Of a DNA stretch of 64,000 nt, positions 7,480 through 18,372 are shown piece after piece; position 1 is the stretch's first letter, and the number at the start of each line of letters is the position of its first letter. The stretch is from Streptomyces sp. B1I3. GTDB lineage: Bacteria; Actinomycetota; Actinomycetes; Streptomycetales; Streptomycetaceae. The position numbers were made by a program, and so were the translations under genes. A model generated the notes under the pieces. That model was not told the origin of the DNA, did not search any database, and saw only the letters and a list, made by a program, of their open reading frames with translations. The stretch lies in the NCBI RefSeq assembly GCF_030816615.1, contig NZ_JAUSYD010000001.1, positions 5,292,501 through 5,356,500 of the forward strand, given 5' to 3'.

Positions 7480-9443
7480 CTGCCGTCACTGATCAGGGTC
7501 GCGACCAGGGGCCCGGAGCGGACCCCGAGAAGGACCGGGGAGCCGACGAGGAGGAACGGCGCTGGGACGACGGGCTCATCGCGAGGCGTGCCACCGACGC
7601 GCTGCCGGAGGACGTCCGGGTGGAGGATCCGCCCAGCGACGAGCAGCCGCAGGTCGAGGCGTACGGGTTGCCGGGAGGGACCCTGGGGCCGAGGGTCGAC
7701 GCGCTGCGCGAACTGGTCGGACTCTCCCGCGCGCGGATCGAGGGGGACGTCCTCGCCGAGGCGGGGCGGGTGCTCGACGAGGCGTCGGCCCGTCGGCGGC
7801 TCTCCTCCCAGCACACGGTCGTCGCCGTCGCGGGAGCAACCGGCAGCGGGAAGTCCACACTGTTCAACGCGCTCGCGGGGGCCCCGATCTCCGACACCGG
7901 GCTGCGCAGGCCCACGACGTCCGCGCCGATCGCCTGCAGCTGGACGGACGGTGCCGCAGGGCTCCTTGACCGGCTGGCCATTCCCGGCCGGCTGCGGCGA
8001 AGGCCGGTGCCGGGCAGCACGCAGGCCGACGAGGCACTCCAGGGACTCGTACTGGTGGACCTGCCCGACCACGACTCGGCGGCCACCGGCCACCGGGACC
8101 AGGTGGACCGGGTACTGGCGCTGGTCGACGCGGTGATCTGGGTCGTCGATCCGGAGAAGTACGCCGACGCGACCCTGCACGAACGCTATCTCCGGCCGCT
8201 CGCGGGGCACGCGGAGGTCACCTTCGTCGTCCTCAACCAGATCGACCGGCTCCCCGGCGAGGCGGCCGACCTGGTCCTGGACGACCTGCGCAGGCTGCTC
8301 GACGAGGACGGCATGGCGGTGGGGGAGCACGGGGAGCCGGGCGCCACGGTCATGGCCCTGTCCGCGCTCACCGGTGAGGGGGTCTGTGACCTGCGCGAAC
8401 TGCTCGGGCAACTGGTGCAGGACCGCTCGGCGGCGGCGCTCCGGCTCTCCGCCGACGTGGACGCGGCGGCCGCGCGGCTGCGGCCCGTGTACGTCGCCGA
8501 CGGGCGTCCGGGGCTCGGTGAGCGGTCTCGTGAGGAGTTCACCGGCCGGCTGGCGGAGGCCGTCGGTGCGGCAGCGGCGGGGCAGGCGGCGGAGCGGGAG
8601 TGGCGCAGGAACGCGGGGCGGGCCTGCGGGACGCCCTGGCTCCGGCTGTGGCGCTGGTACCGGTCGACCCGGCAGCTCGGCGGCCTGGACCTGATGGCCC
8701 AGGTGCTCGCGCCGCCGGCGGAGGACGAGCTCACCGCCCGGCAGCGGGTGGAGCAGGCCGTGCGGATGCTGGCGGACGACGCGGCCGAAGGGCTGCCCGC
8801 CCCGTGGGCCCAGGCCGTGCGCGAGGCGGCGGTGAACGGTGCGCGGGGGCTGCCGGAGGCACTGGACGAGCTGTCACGGAACACCGACGCGAAGGCGGGC
8901 GGAGTGAGCCGGGGCCGTACGGGAGGCCGGGGAGCGGGCCCGGAGCGTTCCGGGGGTCCGGCGTCCTCCACCGGCTCCAGGATCGCGGCGGCGAAGGGTG
9001 GGACGGCGGGGAGGGCCCAGGCAGGGGGCCGGACCGTCACCCCTGCCAGGGGATCGGCCGGTGGCCGTGCCGGCAGGCCGCCGCGCCCCACGTGGTGGCC
9101 CGCTGCGGTGCTGGCGCAGGCCTCGATGACGCTGCTCCAGGTCTTCGGCGGTCTCTGGCTGCTCGGTCAGATCGTCGGGATGTTCGAGCCCGGCCTGATC
9201 ACCCCGGCCCTGCTCATGCTGGCCGGCGTCCTCGGCGGGCCGCTCGTGGAGTGGTCGTGCGGGGCCGCGGCCCGGGGGCCCGCGCGCCGTTACGGGCAGG
9301 AGGCGGAACGGCGGTTGCGCGAGGCGGCGGCAGGCTGCGGCCGGGCCAGGGTGCTCGACCCGGTCGCCGCGGAACTGGCGCGGTACCGGGAGGTGCGGGA
9401 GCGGTACGTGGCGGTGACGGAGTTGTCCACAACCAGCCGGTAA
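7476..9443 (+). CDS. dynB: dynamin-like GTPase with membrane hairpin (DynB-like)
   Basis: Large GTPase of 655 residues: P-loop GATGSGKST (about 120-128), G3 VDLPDHD and G4 NQID (about 250). A Gly/Arg-rich linker precedes two close hydrophobic segments near residues 540-590 (VLAQASMTLLQVFGGLWLLG and the LLMLAGVLGG region), which form a membrane hairpin. ATG 7476 is in ATGA overlap with the upstream GTPase stop and has GAGGTGG 6 bases before it. The membrane-anchored half of the pair fits DynB, which recruits its partner to sporulation septa in S. venezuelae. Other annotations call this family YfjP-like GTPases. Confidence 0.75.
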   Translation: MTAVTDQGRDQGPGADPEKDRGADEEERRWDDGLIARRATDALPEDVRVEDPPSDEQPQVEAYGLPGGTLGPRVDALRELVGLSRARIEGDVLAEAGRVLDEASARRRLSSQHTVVAVAGATGSGKSTLFNALAGAPISDTGLRRPTTSAPIACSWTDGAAGLLDRLAIPGRLRRRPVPGSTQADEALQGLVLVDLPDHDSAATGHRDQVDRVLALVDAVIWVVDPEKYADATLHERYLRPLAGHAEVTFVVLNQIDRLPGEAADLVLDDLRRLLDEDGMAVGEHGEPGATVMALSALTGEGVCDLRELLGQLVQDRSAAALRLSADVDAAAARLRPVYVADGRPGLGERSREEFTGRLAEAVGAAAAGQAAEREWRRNAGRACGTPWLRLWRWYRSTRQLGGLDLMAQVLAPPAEDELTARQRVEQAVRMLADDAAEGLPAPWAQAVREAAVNGARGLPEALDELSRNTDAKAGGVSRGRTGGRGAGPERSGGPASSTGSRIAAAKGGTAGRAQAGGRTVTPARGSAGGRAGRPPRPTWWPAAVLAQASMTLLQVFGGLWLLGQIVGMFEPGLITPALLMLAGVLGGPLVEWSCGAAARGPARRYGQEAERRLREAAAGCGRARVLDPVAAELARYREVRERYVAVTELSTTSR

Positions 9444-9449
9444 TCCACA
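9423..9449 (+). promoter_or_regulatory. two DnaA-box-like sites before ssbB
   Basis: TTGTCCACA at 9423-9431 is a perfect Streptomyces-type DnaA box. TAATCCACA at 9441-9449 differs by one base from TTATCCACA. Both lie on the same strand, 18 bases start to start, at the 3' end of dynB and about 100 bases before ssbB. Confidence 0.45.
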
Positions 9450-9544
9450 GGCGCCCGCGGCATTCCGGCTTCGGGGCCAGCATGGAGGTCGTCGGAACGG
9501 GCCCGGAGCTCGCCGGGCCGCAGGACGCATACGGGGGACGGGAA

Positions 9545-9970
9545 ATGAACGAGACGTGGGTCACACTGGTGGGTAACGCCGCGACCCCGGTGGACTTCCG
9601 GGAGACGGCGACGGGCCCGACGGCACGGTTCCGCATGGCGGTGACGCCCAGGCGGTGGGACCGCGAGAAGCAGCTCTGGGCGGACGGCCGCACGAGCTTC
9701 TACACGGTGTGGGCCTGGCGGACGCTGGCGGCCAATCTGGCCGGTTCGGTCTCCGTCGGAGAACCACTCGTCGTGCACGGCCGCCTGAAGGTGCGCGAGG
9801 AGGAAAGGGACGGGGCCTGGAAGACGTTCGTGGACATCGAAGCCACGGCTGTGGGACACGACCTGACCAAGGGCACCGCCGCGTTCAGGCGGGTGCTCAA
9901 GGGTGAGCCGGCGCTGACAGACACGGCGCATCGTCAGAAACAGGCCAAAGAGAGGGCGTCGGTGACCTGA
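9545..9970 (+). CDS. ssbB: single-stranded DNA-binding protein SsbB (tail-less paralogue)
   Basis: SSB-fold protein of 141 residues starting MNETWVTLVGNAATPVDFRE. It has the usual OB-fold features, an aromatic cluster (FYTVWAWRTLA) and VHGRLKV. It ends HRQKQAKERASVT and lacks the Gly-rich linker and acidic DDxPF tail by which the main SSB binds partner proteins. That matches SsbB of S. coelicolor, the second SSB, which is linked to chromosome segregation during sporulation. GGGGGACGGG precedes the ATG. It follows the dynamin pair in the same direction, suggesting a shared sporulation role, and may be cotranscribed. Confidence 0.88.
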   Translation: MNETWVTLVGNAATPVDFRETATGPTARFRMAVTPRRWDREKQLWADGRTSFYTVWAWRTLAANLAGSVSVGEPLVVHGRLKVREEERDGAWKTFVDIEATAVGHDLTKGTAAFRRVLKGEPALTDTAHRQKQAKERASVT

Positions 9971-10157
9971 ACAAGGGGGGCACGCCGAAGTCAGCTATAA
10001 CGATTGCGAGTCGGAATGCTTATCTGACGGCATGACGGGGGACTCTCCACGGCTCGATCCATACGATTCCCCCGTACTCATGCGGCACTTGAGTTTGCTG
10101 GCGAGGCACCTCCCACATGCGCACCACGCGTGAAGGTCTCGCCCGGAGGGGAATTCC

Positions 10158-11666
10158 GTGTTTTCAGTGTCTTCAGCATCCGCTTCGTCGTCCACGGTGA
10201 CGACGGCGCATTCCATACGGAGCCGGAGCGGAGGTCGCCACCAGGAGCCGGGCCGGGGCGGACGGGGTCTCGGCCTCGCCCGGGCAGCGGCCGCTGTGCT
10301 GGCCTCGGGTCTTCTCGCGGGCGGCACCCTCGTCGGCGCGACGGCGGCGGCGGCGGCGGAGCCCGGTCAGCACCAGGGCGGCGCGACAGCCGTGCTGGAC
10401 GACCTGAAGACCTACGACTACGCGCTGCTCAACAACGGTGAGGGTGGCAAGCCCCAGGAGCTCCCCGCCGGACTCTTCGAGATGAAGGTCGACGGCGGCG
10501 GCACGATCAAGACGTACTGCATCGACTTCCACACCCCGACCAAGGACGGCGCCAAGTACCAGGAGACCCCCTGGGACCAGTCCTCGCTCGGTAAGAACGA
10601 GAACGCGGGCAAGATCCGCTGGATCCTGCAGCACTCCTACCCGCAGGTCAACGACTTCGCGGCGCTCGCCGACGAGGCCGGGACCGGCCCGCTCACCGAG
10701 AAGACCGCCGCCGCCGGTACCCAGGTCGCCATCTGGCGCTTCTCGGACAAGGCCGACGTCACGGCCAAGGACGCGAACGCCGAGAAGCTGGCCGACTGGC
10801 TGGAGGAGAAGGCCCAGAGCGTCGAGGAGCCCAAGGCCTCCGTCGCCCTGGAGCCCGCCGCCGTCTCCGGCAAGGCCGGGGAGCGGCTCGGCCCGGTCAC
10901 CGTCCGCACCGACGCCGACCAGGTCTCCGTGACGCCGCCCGCCGACGCCGTCGCCAGCGGGGTCAAGGTCACCGACAAGGACGGCAAGCCCGTCACCGAG
11001 GCGACCGACGGCACCGGCCTCTACTTCGACGTCCCCGCGGGCACCGCGGACGGTAACGCGTCGCTGAGCGTGCAGGCGACGACCTCGGTCCCCGTGGGCC
11101 GGGTCTTCACCGGGCTGATCAAGAGCCAGACGATGATCCTGGCCGGTTCGAGCGAGTCCACGGTCACCGCCGCGGCCACCGCCACCTGGGCCAAGACGGG
11201 CGCCGTCCCCGCGCTCACCGCGGAGAAGAACTGCGCCAAGGGCGGCGTGGACATCACCGCGACCAACAAGGGCGACGAGCCGTTCACCTTCGAGCTGGCC
11301 GGCACCGAGAACACCATCAAGGCCGGCGAGACCCGCACGGTGACCATCCCGGTCGCCGAGGACCAGGCGTACGACTTCACGATCACCGGCCCCGGCGGCT
11401 TCGAGCAGAACTTCAAGGGTGTCCTGGACTGCAAGACCGCAGGCACCCCGGCGCCGGGTGACGACACCGAGACGCAGACCGGCACGGAGCCCACGCCCGC
11501 GCAGACCGGCACCAGCACCGCCGGCTCCGACGGCGCCGAGGGCGACCTCGCCGCGACGGGCGGCTCCAGCGCCACCCCCGTGATCGCCGGTGTCGCCATC
11601 GCCCTCGTCGTCCTCGGCGGCGGCGCGGTCTTCTTCCTCCGCCGGAAGAAGACGCAGACCAGCTGA
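10158..11666 (+). CDS. sortase-anchored surface protein with a thioester (TQXA) domain
   Basis: Secreted cell-wall protein of 502 residues. A long signal peptide has its hydrophobic core near 41-66, followed by a thioester domain whose Cys121 (TYCIDFHT) and Gln189 (GTQVAIWRF) should form an internal Cys-Gln bond. Ig-like segments and a Thr/Pro-rich stalk follow. The C-terminal sorting signal is LAATG, then a hydrophobic helix and RRKK. LAxTG is the motif of class E sortases in Streptomyces. Thioester domains in Gram-positive surface proteins bond covalently to host or surface ligands; the ligand here is unknown. GTG 10158 has GGAGGGG 6 bases upstream. Confidence 0.85.
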   Translation: MFSVSSASASSSTVTTAHSIRSRSGGRHQEPGRGGRGLGLARAAAAVLASGLLAGGTLVGATAAAAAEPGQHQGGATAVLDDLKTYDYALLNNGEGGKPQELPAGLFEMKVDGGGTIKTYCIDFHTPTKDGAKYQETPWDQSSLGKNENAGKIRWILQHSYPQVNDFAALADEAGTGPLTEKTAAAGTQVAIWRFSDKADVTAKDANAEKLADWLEEKAQSVEEPKASVALEPAAVSGKAGERLGPVTVRTDADQVSVTPPADAVASGVKVTDKDGKPVTEATDGTGLYFDVPAGTADGNASLSVQATTSVPVGRVFTGLIKSQTMILAGSSESTVTAAATATWAKTGAVPALTAEKNCAKGGVDITATNKGDEPFTFELAGTENTIKAGETRTVTIPVAEDQAYDFTITGPGGFEQNFKGVLDCKTAGTPAPGDDTETQTGTEPTPAQTGTSTAGSDGAEGDLAATGGSSATPVIAGVAIALVVLGGGAVFFLRRKKTQTS

Positions 11667-11706
11667 GTGGATGACCACCGGCGCATCGTGAGATCGCGCC
11701 GGTGAG

Positions 11707-11736
11707 GGGCCCGGTACGGACATCCGTACCGGGCCC
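11707..11736 (+). terminator. terminator after the surface-protein gene
   Basis: Perfect 14-bp inverted repeat GGGCCCGGTACGGA / TCCGTACCGGGCCC around a 2-base centre, followed by TTCGCGTT. It separates the surface-protein gene from ettA. Confidence 0.8.
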
Positions 11737-11857
11737 TTCGCGTTGCAGGCGGGAGGAACCGCGCGTACCGCGGACCGGACTGGTTTCCGTCCTGGTACGG
11801 GTGTCAGGCAAGATGGGTGTATCTGCCCACACCTCTATTGCTGCCGGACGGTTTCTC

Positions 11858-13522
<1,665 letters not shown>

Positions 13523-13524
13523 TC

Positions 13525-13947
13525 GTGGCTCGTCACCTCTACAGCTGCCCGCTGCGCTGGTCGGACATGGACGCCTTCGGCCACGTGAACAACGTGGTCT
13601 TCCTCCGCTACCTGGAGGAGGCGCGCATCGACTTCATGTTCCGGCTGGCGCCGGGGGACGGTTCCCCGTCCTTCGCCGGCGGGTCCGTCGTGGCGCGGCA
13701 CGAGATCGACTACGTGCGCCCGCTGGTCCACCGGCACGCGCCGGTGACCGTCGAGTCCTGGGTTACGAAGATCGGTGCCGCGTCGCTGACGATCGCCTAC
13801 GAGATCAAGGACCCTGAGCAGGTCTACGTACGGGCGTCGACGATCGTCGTGCCCTACGACCTGGCCGAGGAGCGCCCCCGGCGGATCACCGCCGAGGAGA
13901 AGCTCTTCCTCCAGGAGTACCTCGATCAGGAGCCCGCTGCCGTATGA
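13525..13947 (+). CDS. acyl-CoA thioesterase, hotdog fold (4HBT/YbgC-like)
   Basis: Hotdog-fold thioesterase of 140 residues. The motif SDMDAFGHVNNVVFLRYLEE contains the family Asp/His catalytic region (D-x-x-GHVNN). It probably hydrolyses an acyl-CoA; the chain preference is unknown. GTG 13525 lies two bases after the ettA stop, and the stop overlaps the next gene by 4 bp, so the three form an operon. A role in translation or lipid salvage cannot be inferred from this position alone. Confidence 0.85.
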   Translation: MARHLYSCPLRWSDMDAFGHVNNVVFLRYLEEARIDFMFRLAPGDGSPSFAGGSVVARHEIDYVRPLVHRHAPVTVESWVTKIGAASLTIAYEIKDPEQVYVRASTIVVPYDLAEERPRRITAEEKLFLQEYLDQEPAAV

Positions 13948-14630
13948 CGGTGCCCGTGCGGTCGCTGCAGTTCGCCGACGCGAGGGAGGCGGCGGATCTC
14001 GCCGCCTTCCTCGGCCGGCTCCTCCGCTACGACCGGGCCGCCGCCGTCCGCCTCCAGGCGGGCGGCGGCGCGCTGGCGGCCTTCGGCCGGCCGCCGTCCT
14101 TCGACGTCCTGGCGATCCGCACGGCCCGGCTCGCCGGTGTCCACGACTTCGACGTCACCGTCTCGGCCGGCGAACTCCTCGAAGCGCTGGACACGGACGG
14201 GGCGGCAGGCCTCGACGCCCTGCCCGCACCCGTCACCGGCCCGCCCTGGACCGGTGTCCTCCCGCCCCGCGGAGGATGGCAGGAGACACCGGGCCTGCCC
14301 GGCCCGCCGGTCCTGCGCACCGTGCTCGCCGAGGCGGTCGCAGAGTTCCGGGCCCGCGACGCGGCGCTTCCCGAGCAGCTGCGTACGCGGACGGAGCGCG
14401 ACCTCATCGGCCGCGACATCTGGTCCCGTACGGTCGGCGGCACCGAGCTCCCGCTGCGCGCCGTCCACGCCGCGCAGTCCCTCGGTTTCCTGCGGCAGGC
14501 GCCCGACTTCCCCATCGCCCTGCTCACGGCCGGCGCGTGGCTGCGGCTGCGCACGCCCTACGGCTCGATCGCCCTGCGGGGCGCGGGCGGTGGGCTGGGC
14601 ACCCTCGCCGTGACGGTCCGAACGGCCTGA
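13944..14630 (+). CDS. conserved hypothetical protein downstream of ettA
   Basis: I do not recognise this 228-residue protein. It starts in ATGA overlap with the thioesterase gene, has no signal peptide or membrane segment, and is rich in Ala, Leu and Arg. It has an N-terminal helical region (LQFADAREAADLAAFLGRLL) and a more mixed C-terminal half ending in a Gly-rich stretch. Codon use is normal for the region, so it is a real gene. It may act with the thioesterase, but nothing in the sequence tells how. Confidence 0.65.
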   Translation: MTVPVRSLQFADAREAADLAAFLGRLLRYDRAAAVRLQAGGGALAAFGRPPSFDVLAIRTARLAGVHDFDVTVSAGELLEALDTDGAAGLDALPAPVTGPPWTGVLPPRGGWQETPGLPGPPVLRTVLAEAVAEFRARDAALPEQLRTRTERDLIGRDIWSRTVGGTELPLRAVHAAQSLGFLRQAPDFPIALLTAGAWLRLRTPYGSIALRGAGGGLGTLAVTVRTA

Positions 14631-14646
14631 GCGCCCCGGTCGCCCG

Positions 14647-15599
<953 letters not shown>

Positions 15600-15603
<4 letters not shown>

Positions 15604-18371
15604 CGGCTCTCTCCTGCTCTGAGTTCCCTGATCGATCCGCGGCGGCTCGCCCACCACGCCTGGACACCGGCGACGGCCGCGGCCAGGACCACCACGCCGA
15701 GCGCGGGAAGGACCAGCGACACGGTATCGGCCCGCAGCGAAGCGGCCCGCGGAGTCCCGGGGTCTCCACCGGCGAGCGCCAGCGCCGCCAGGTCGATGCC
15801 GGGGGCCAGCAGGGCGATGGTCGCCCAGCCGACGAGGAGCCCGCCGACCGCGGCCAGCAGCACCTGCGGCATGGCCTCGGAGGCGAGCAGCCGTCGGCCC
15901 TGCCGGGTGGTGAGCCCCATCGTGCGCAGCCGGGCCAGCAGGGTGGTGCGTTCCGGCGCGGTCTGCAGCAGCGACAGGAGCACGGCGAGCAACGCGTATC
16001 CGGCGCCCGCCGCGACCGCCGCACCGTAGATCCGCTCGGCGCCCGACTGGATCGGGGTGTCGACGAACGTCTCCCGCTCCGCCGACCGCAGCCGGACAGC
16101 GAATTCCGGGCCGGCCGCCCCGGCGACGGCCCGGAGCTCCTTGCCGTCGAGCGCCGCCCCCGTCACCAGCAGTGTCGTGGGCTCCCGCTGTGCGAGCGAG
16201 GCGGCGTCGACGACCAGGAACTCCGCGTCGCTCACCGCCGAGGTGCGGGGGAGGACCGCGGCGACCCGCACCCTGATGTCCCCGGCCTCTGACCGCAGGG
16301 TGTGCGGCCCCTCGCCGAGCCGTTTCCCGAGCGCCGGTGAGACGACCGCGGGGAGCACCTCGTCCCCGCCGGGACCGTTCGCGATCCGGGAGGCGGGGAA
16401 CGACGGAAGACCGCCGGTCCGGGCCAGCCGTGCGTACGACTCCGGCTCGACCCCCAGCAGCGTCACCCGCTTCGTGTCCGACCTGACGTCCTCGGACGCC
16501 GCCAGCGGCGTGCCGTACTCGATGTGCACGGGCGCCACGTCCTCGACACCGGGCAACGCCCGTGTCCTGCGGACGTCGTCGGCGGAGAGGGGAGCCGGCC
16601 CGCCCTCCCCGCTGATCCGGGCGTCCGCGCCGACCGCCCGGAGCGCCGCGTCGTCGCGCGCGCCGGCGACCCCGGCGAGTACGGACCCCCCGAACGCCGC
16701 CGTCGTCAGGGCGATCAACAGGGCCAGCAGCGGCAGCGTACCGCTCGCGGACGACCGGCCGGCCCGGGCCAGTGAGAGGAAGCCGACCGCCCCGCGCAGC
16801 CTCGCGACCGGGCGGGAGACCAGCCGCAGCGGGAGCGGGTAGAGCCGTACCAGTACGAGCGCGGCGATCAGCCCGACCAGGACGGGGGCGGAACTGACCA
16901 GCGGGTCGGTGCCCGAGCCGGCCGTCGCACCACGGCGGCGCAGGGCCACCACGGCGCCCACGGCCAGGACGAGCAGGGTCAGTTCGGCGACCGTACGCCG
17001 CCGGGACGGCTTGACGGTCACCACGTCCTCGCGGGCGCCGTGCAGCAGCGGCCTGCGGTGGTGCAGCGTCGTACGGAGCGGCAGCGCCACGCAGACCAGC
17101 CCTGCGACCGAGGCGGCGCCCACGACGGCGGGCCACCACCGGGCCTCGCCGATGAGCAGCACGGCCGACAGCAGCCCCAGCGCCGCCGCGGGCAGCACGG
17201 CCACCGCGGTCTCGGCGAGGAGCCGCGCGCCGATGCCGCGCAGCGAGCCGCCGCGGGAGCGCAGCAGGGCGAGCTCGCTGTGACGGCGGGCGCCGATCAG
17301 TCCGCCGGTCATCAGCAGGACGACGAGGGCGACCGCGCCGATCCCTACAGCGGCGACCGTCACGACAGGACTGATCGCGCCACGCATCGTCGTGTAGGCG
17401 TCGAGGATCGAGTCCAGGTGGGTCGTGAGCGTGGTGTTCGGCCCGGCGACGGTGCGCAGCGTGAGCAGCTCGGGCCCGTTCTCCATGGCGGCGACGGCGG
17501 TCCGCAGCCGGGGCACGTCCCCGGAGGTGAGGCGCGTGGCGTCGGGCGCGAGACGCCAGTACAGCTCCGGCTCACCGGTGGTGGCGAGGAGGACGGGGGC
17601 CGCGTCCTGGGGCAGCAGCAGCGCCGCCGACCAGTAGGAGACGGGGGTCGGGGAGCCGGGGTCCCGGATCAGGGACGGTGAGCGGAACAGCGGTTCGACC
17701 GCCCAGTAGCCGCTTTCGGGCCGCAGGGGCGTGACGACGCCCGTGATCCGGACGGTCAGCGGCTCCCCGCTCTGCGTGGGCACCGCGATCGTGGAACCCG
17801 GCTTCATCCGCAGCTCGGCCGCGGTCTCCTCCGTGACCGCGGCCTCCACCTCACGGGTCGCGCGTGTCACCTCCCCGTGAACGGCCGGCCAGCGCCCCTC
17901 CCGGAGCCTGCTGTGTGCGGGGAGCGCCGACGGAGCGGCGTAACTCAGCTGGGGTGGCATGGCGTCCGGCCGGGGCAGCCAGGGCTCGGTGGCGGTGATC
18001 GGCTTCGTGGTGTGCACCCCGTACGAGGAGCGCGGCACGTCGGCCCGCACGGGCTCGGCGAGGCTTTGGACCAGGGCCCGGTGGGTCCGGGTGAGCGTCT
18101 CGCCGCGCATGGCCTCCTCGCGGACCGCGGAGGGCTGCCCGAGGGAGGGCGGTGGCGTCGTCACCTCCAGGACGTTCTGGCCCGGCGGCGCGCTCGCCAC
18201 GTCATGGCGCAGCGCCTTCGTCTCGTACGCGTCGACGGAGCGCGGGAACGCGGCGGCGAGGAAAGCGGTCACGAACACCAGGAGCGCGAGAGCGGCGGAG
18301 ATCCCGGGAGCGGTACGCAGCCGTGTGCGCACCCAGGGGGCGCAGGCGGCCGGAAGCTTGGCGGCGTGCAT
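15600..18371 (-). CDS. FtsX-like ABC permease (first of two, proximal to the ATPase)
   Basis: Membrane component of 923 residues in the MacB/LolC class. It has an N-terminal transmembrane helix (APGISAALALLVFVTAFLAA), a long extracytoplasmic domain, and helices around residues 335-470 including VGIGAVALVVLLMTGGLIGA. A second FtsX core follows, with repeated LLALLIALTTAAFG- and AAGAGYALLAVLLSL-type helices. The ATG lies one base after the upstream permease stop, with GGGAGA before it. The ATPase gene overlaps its end. The three genes form one exporter operon. Confidence 0.85.
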
Positions 18372-18372
18372 G

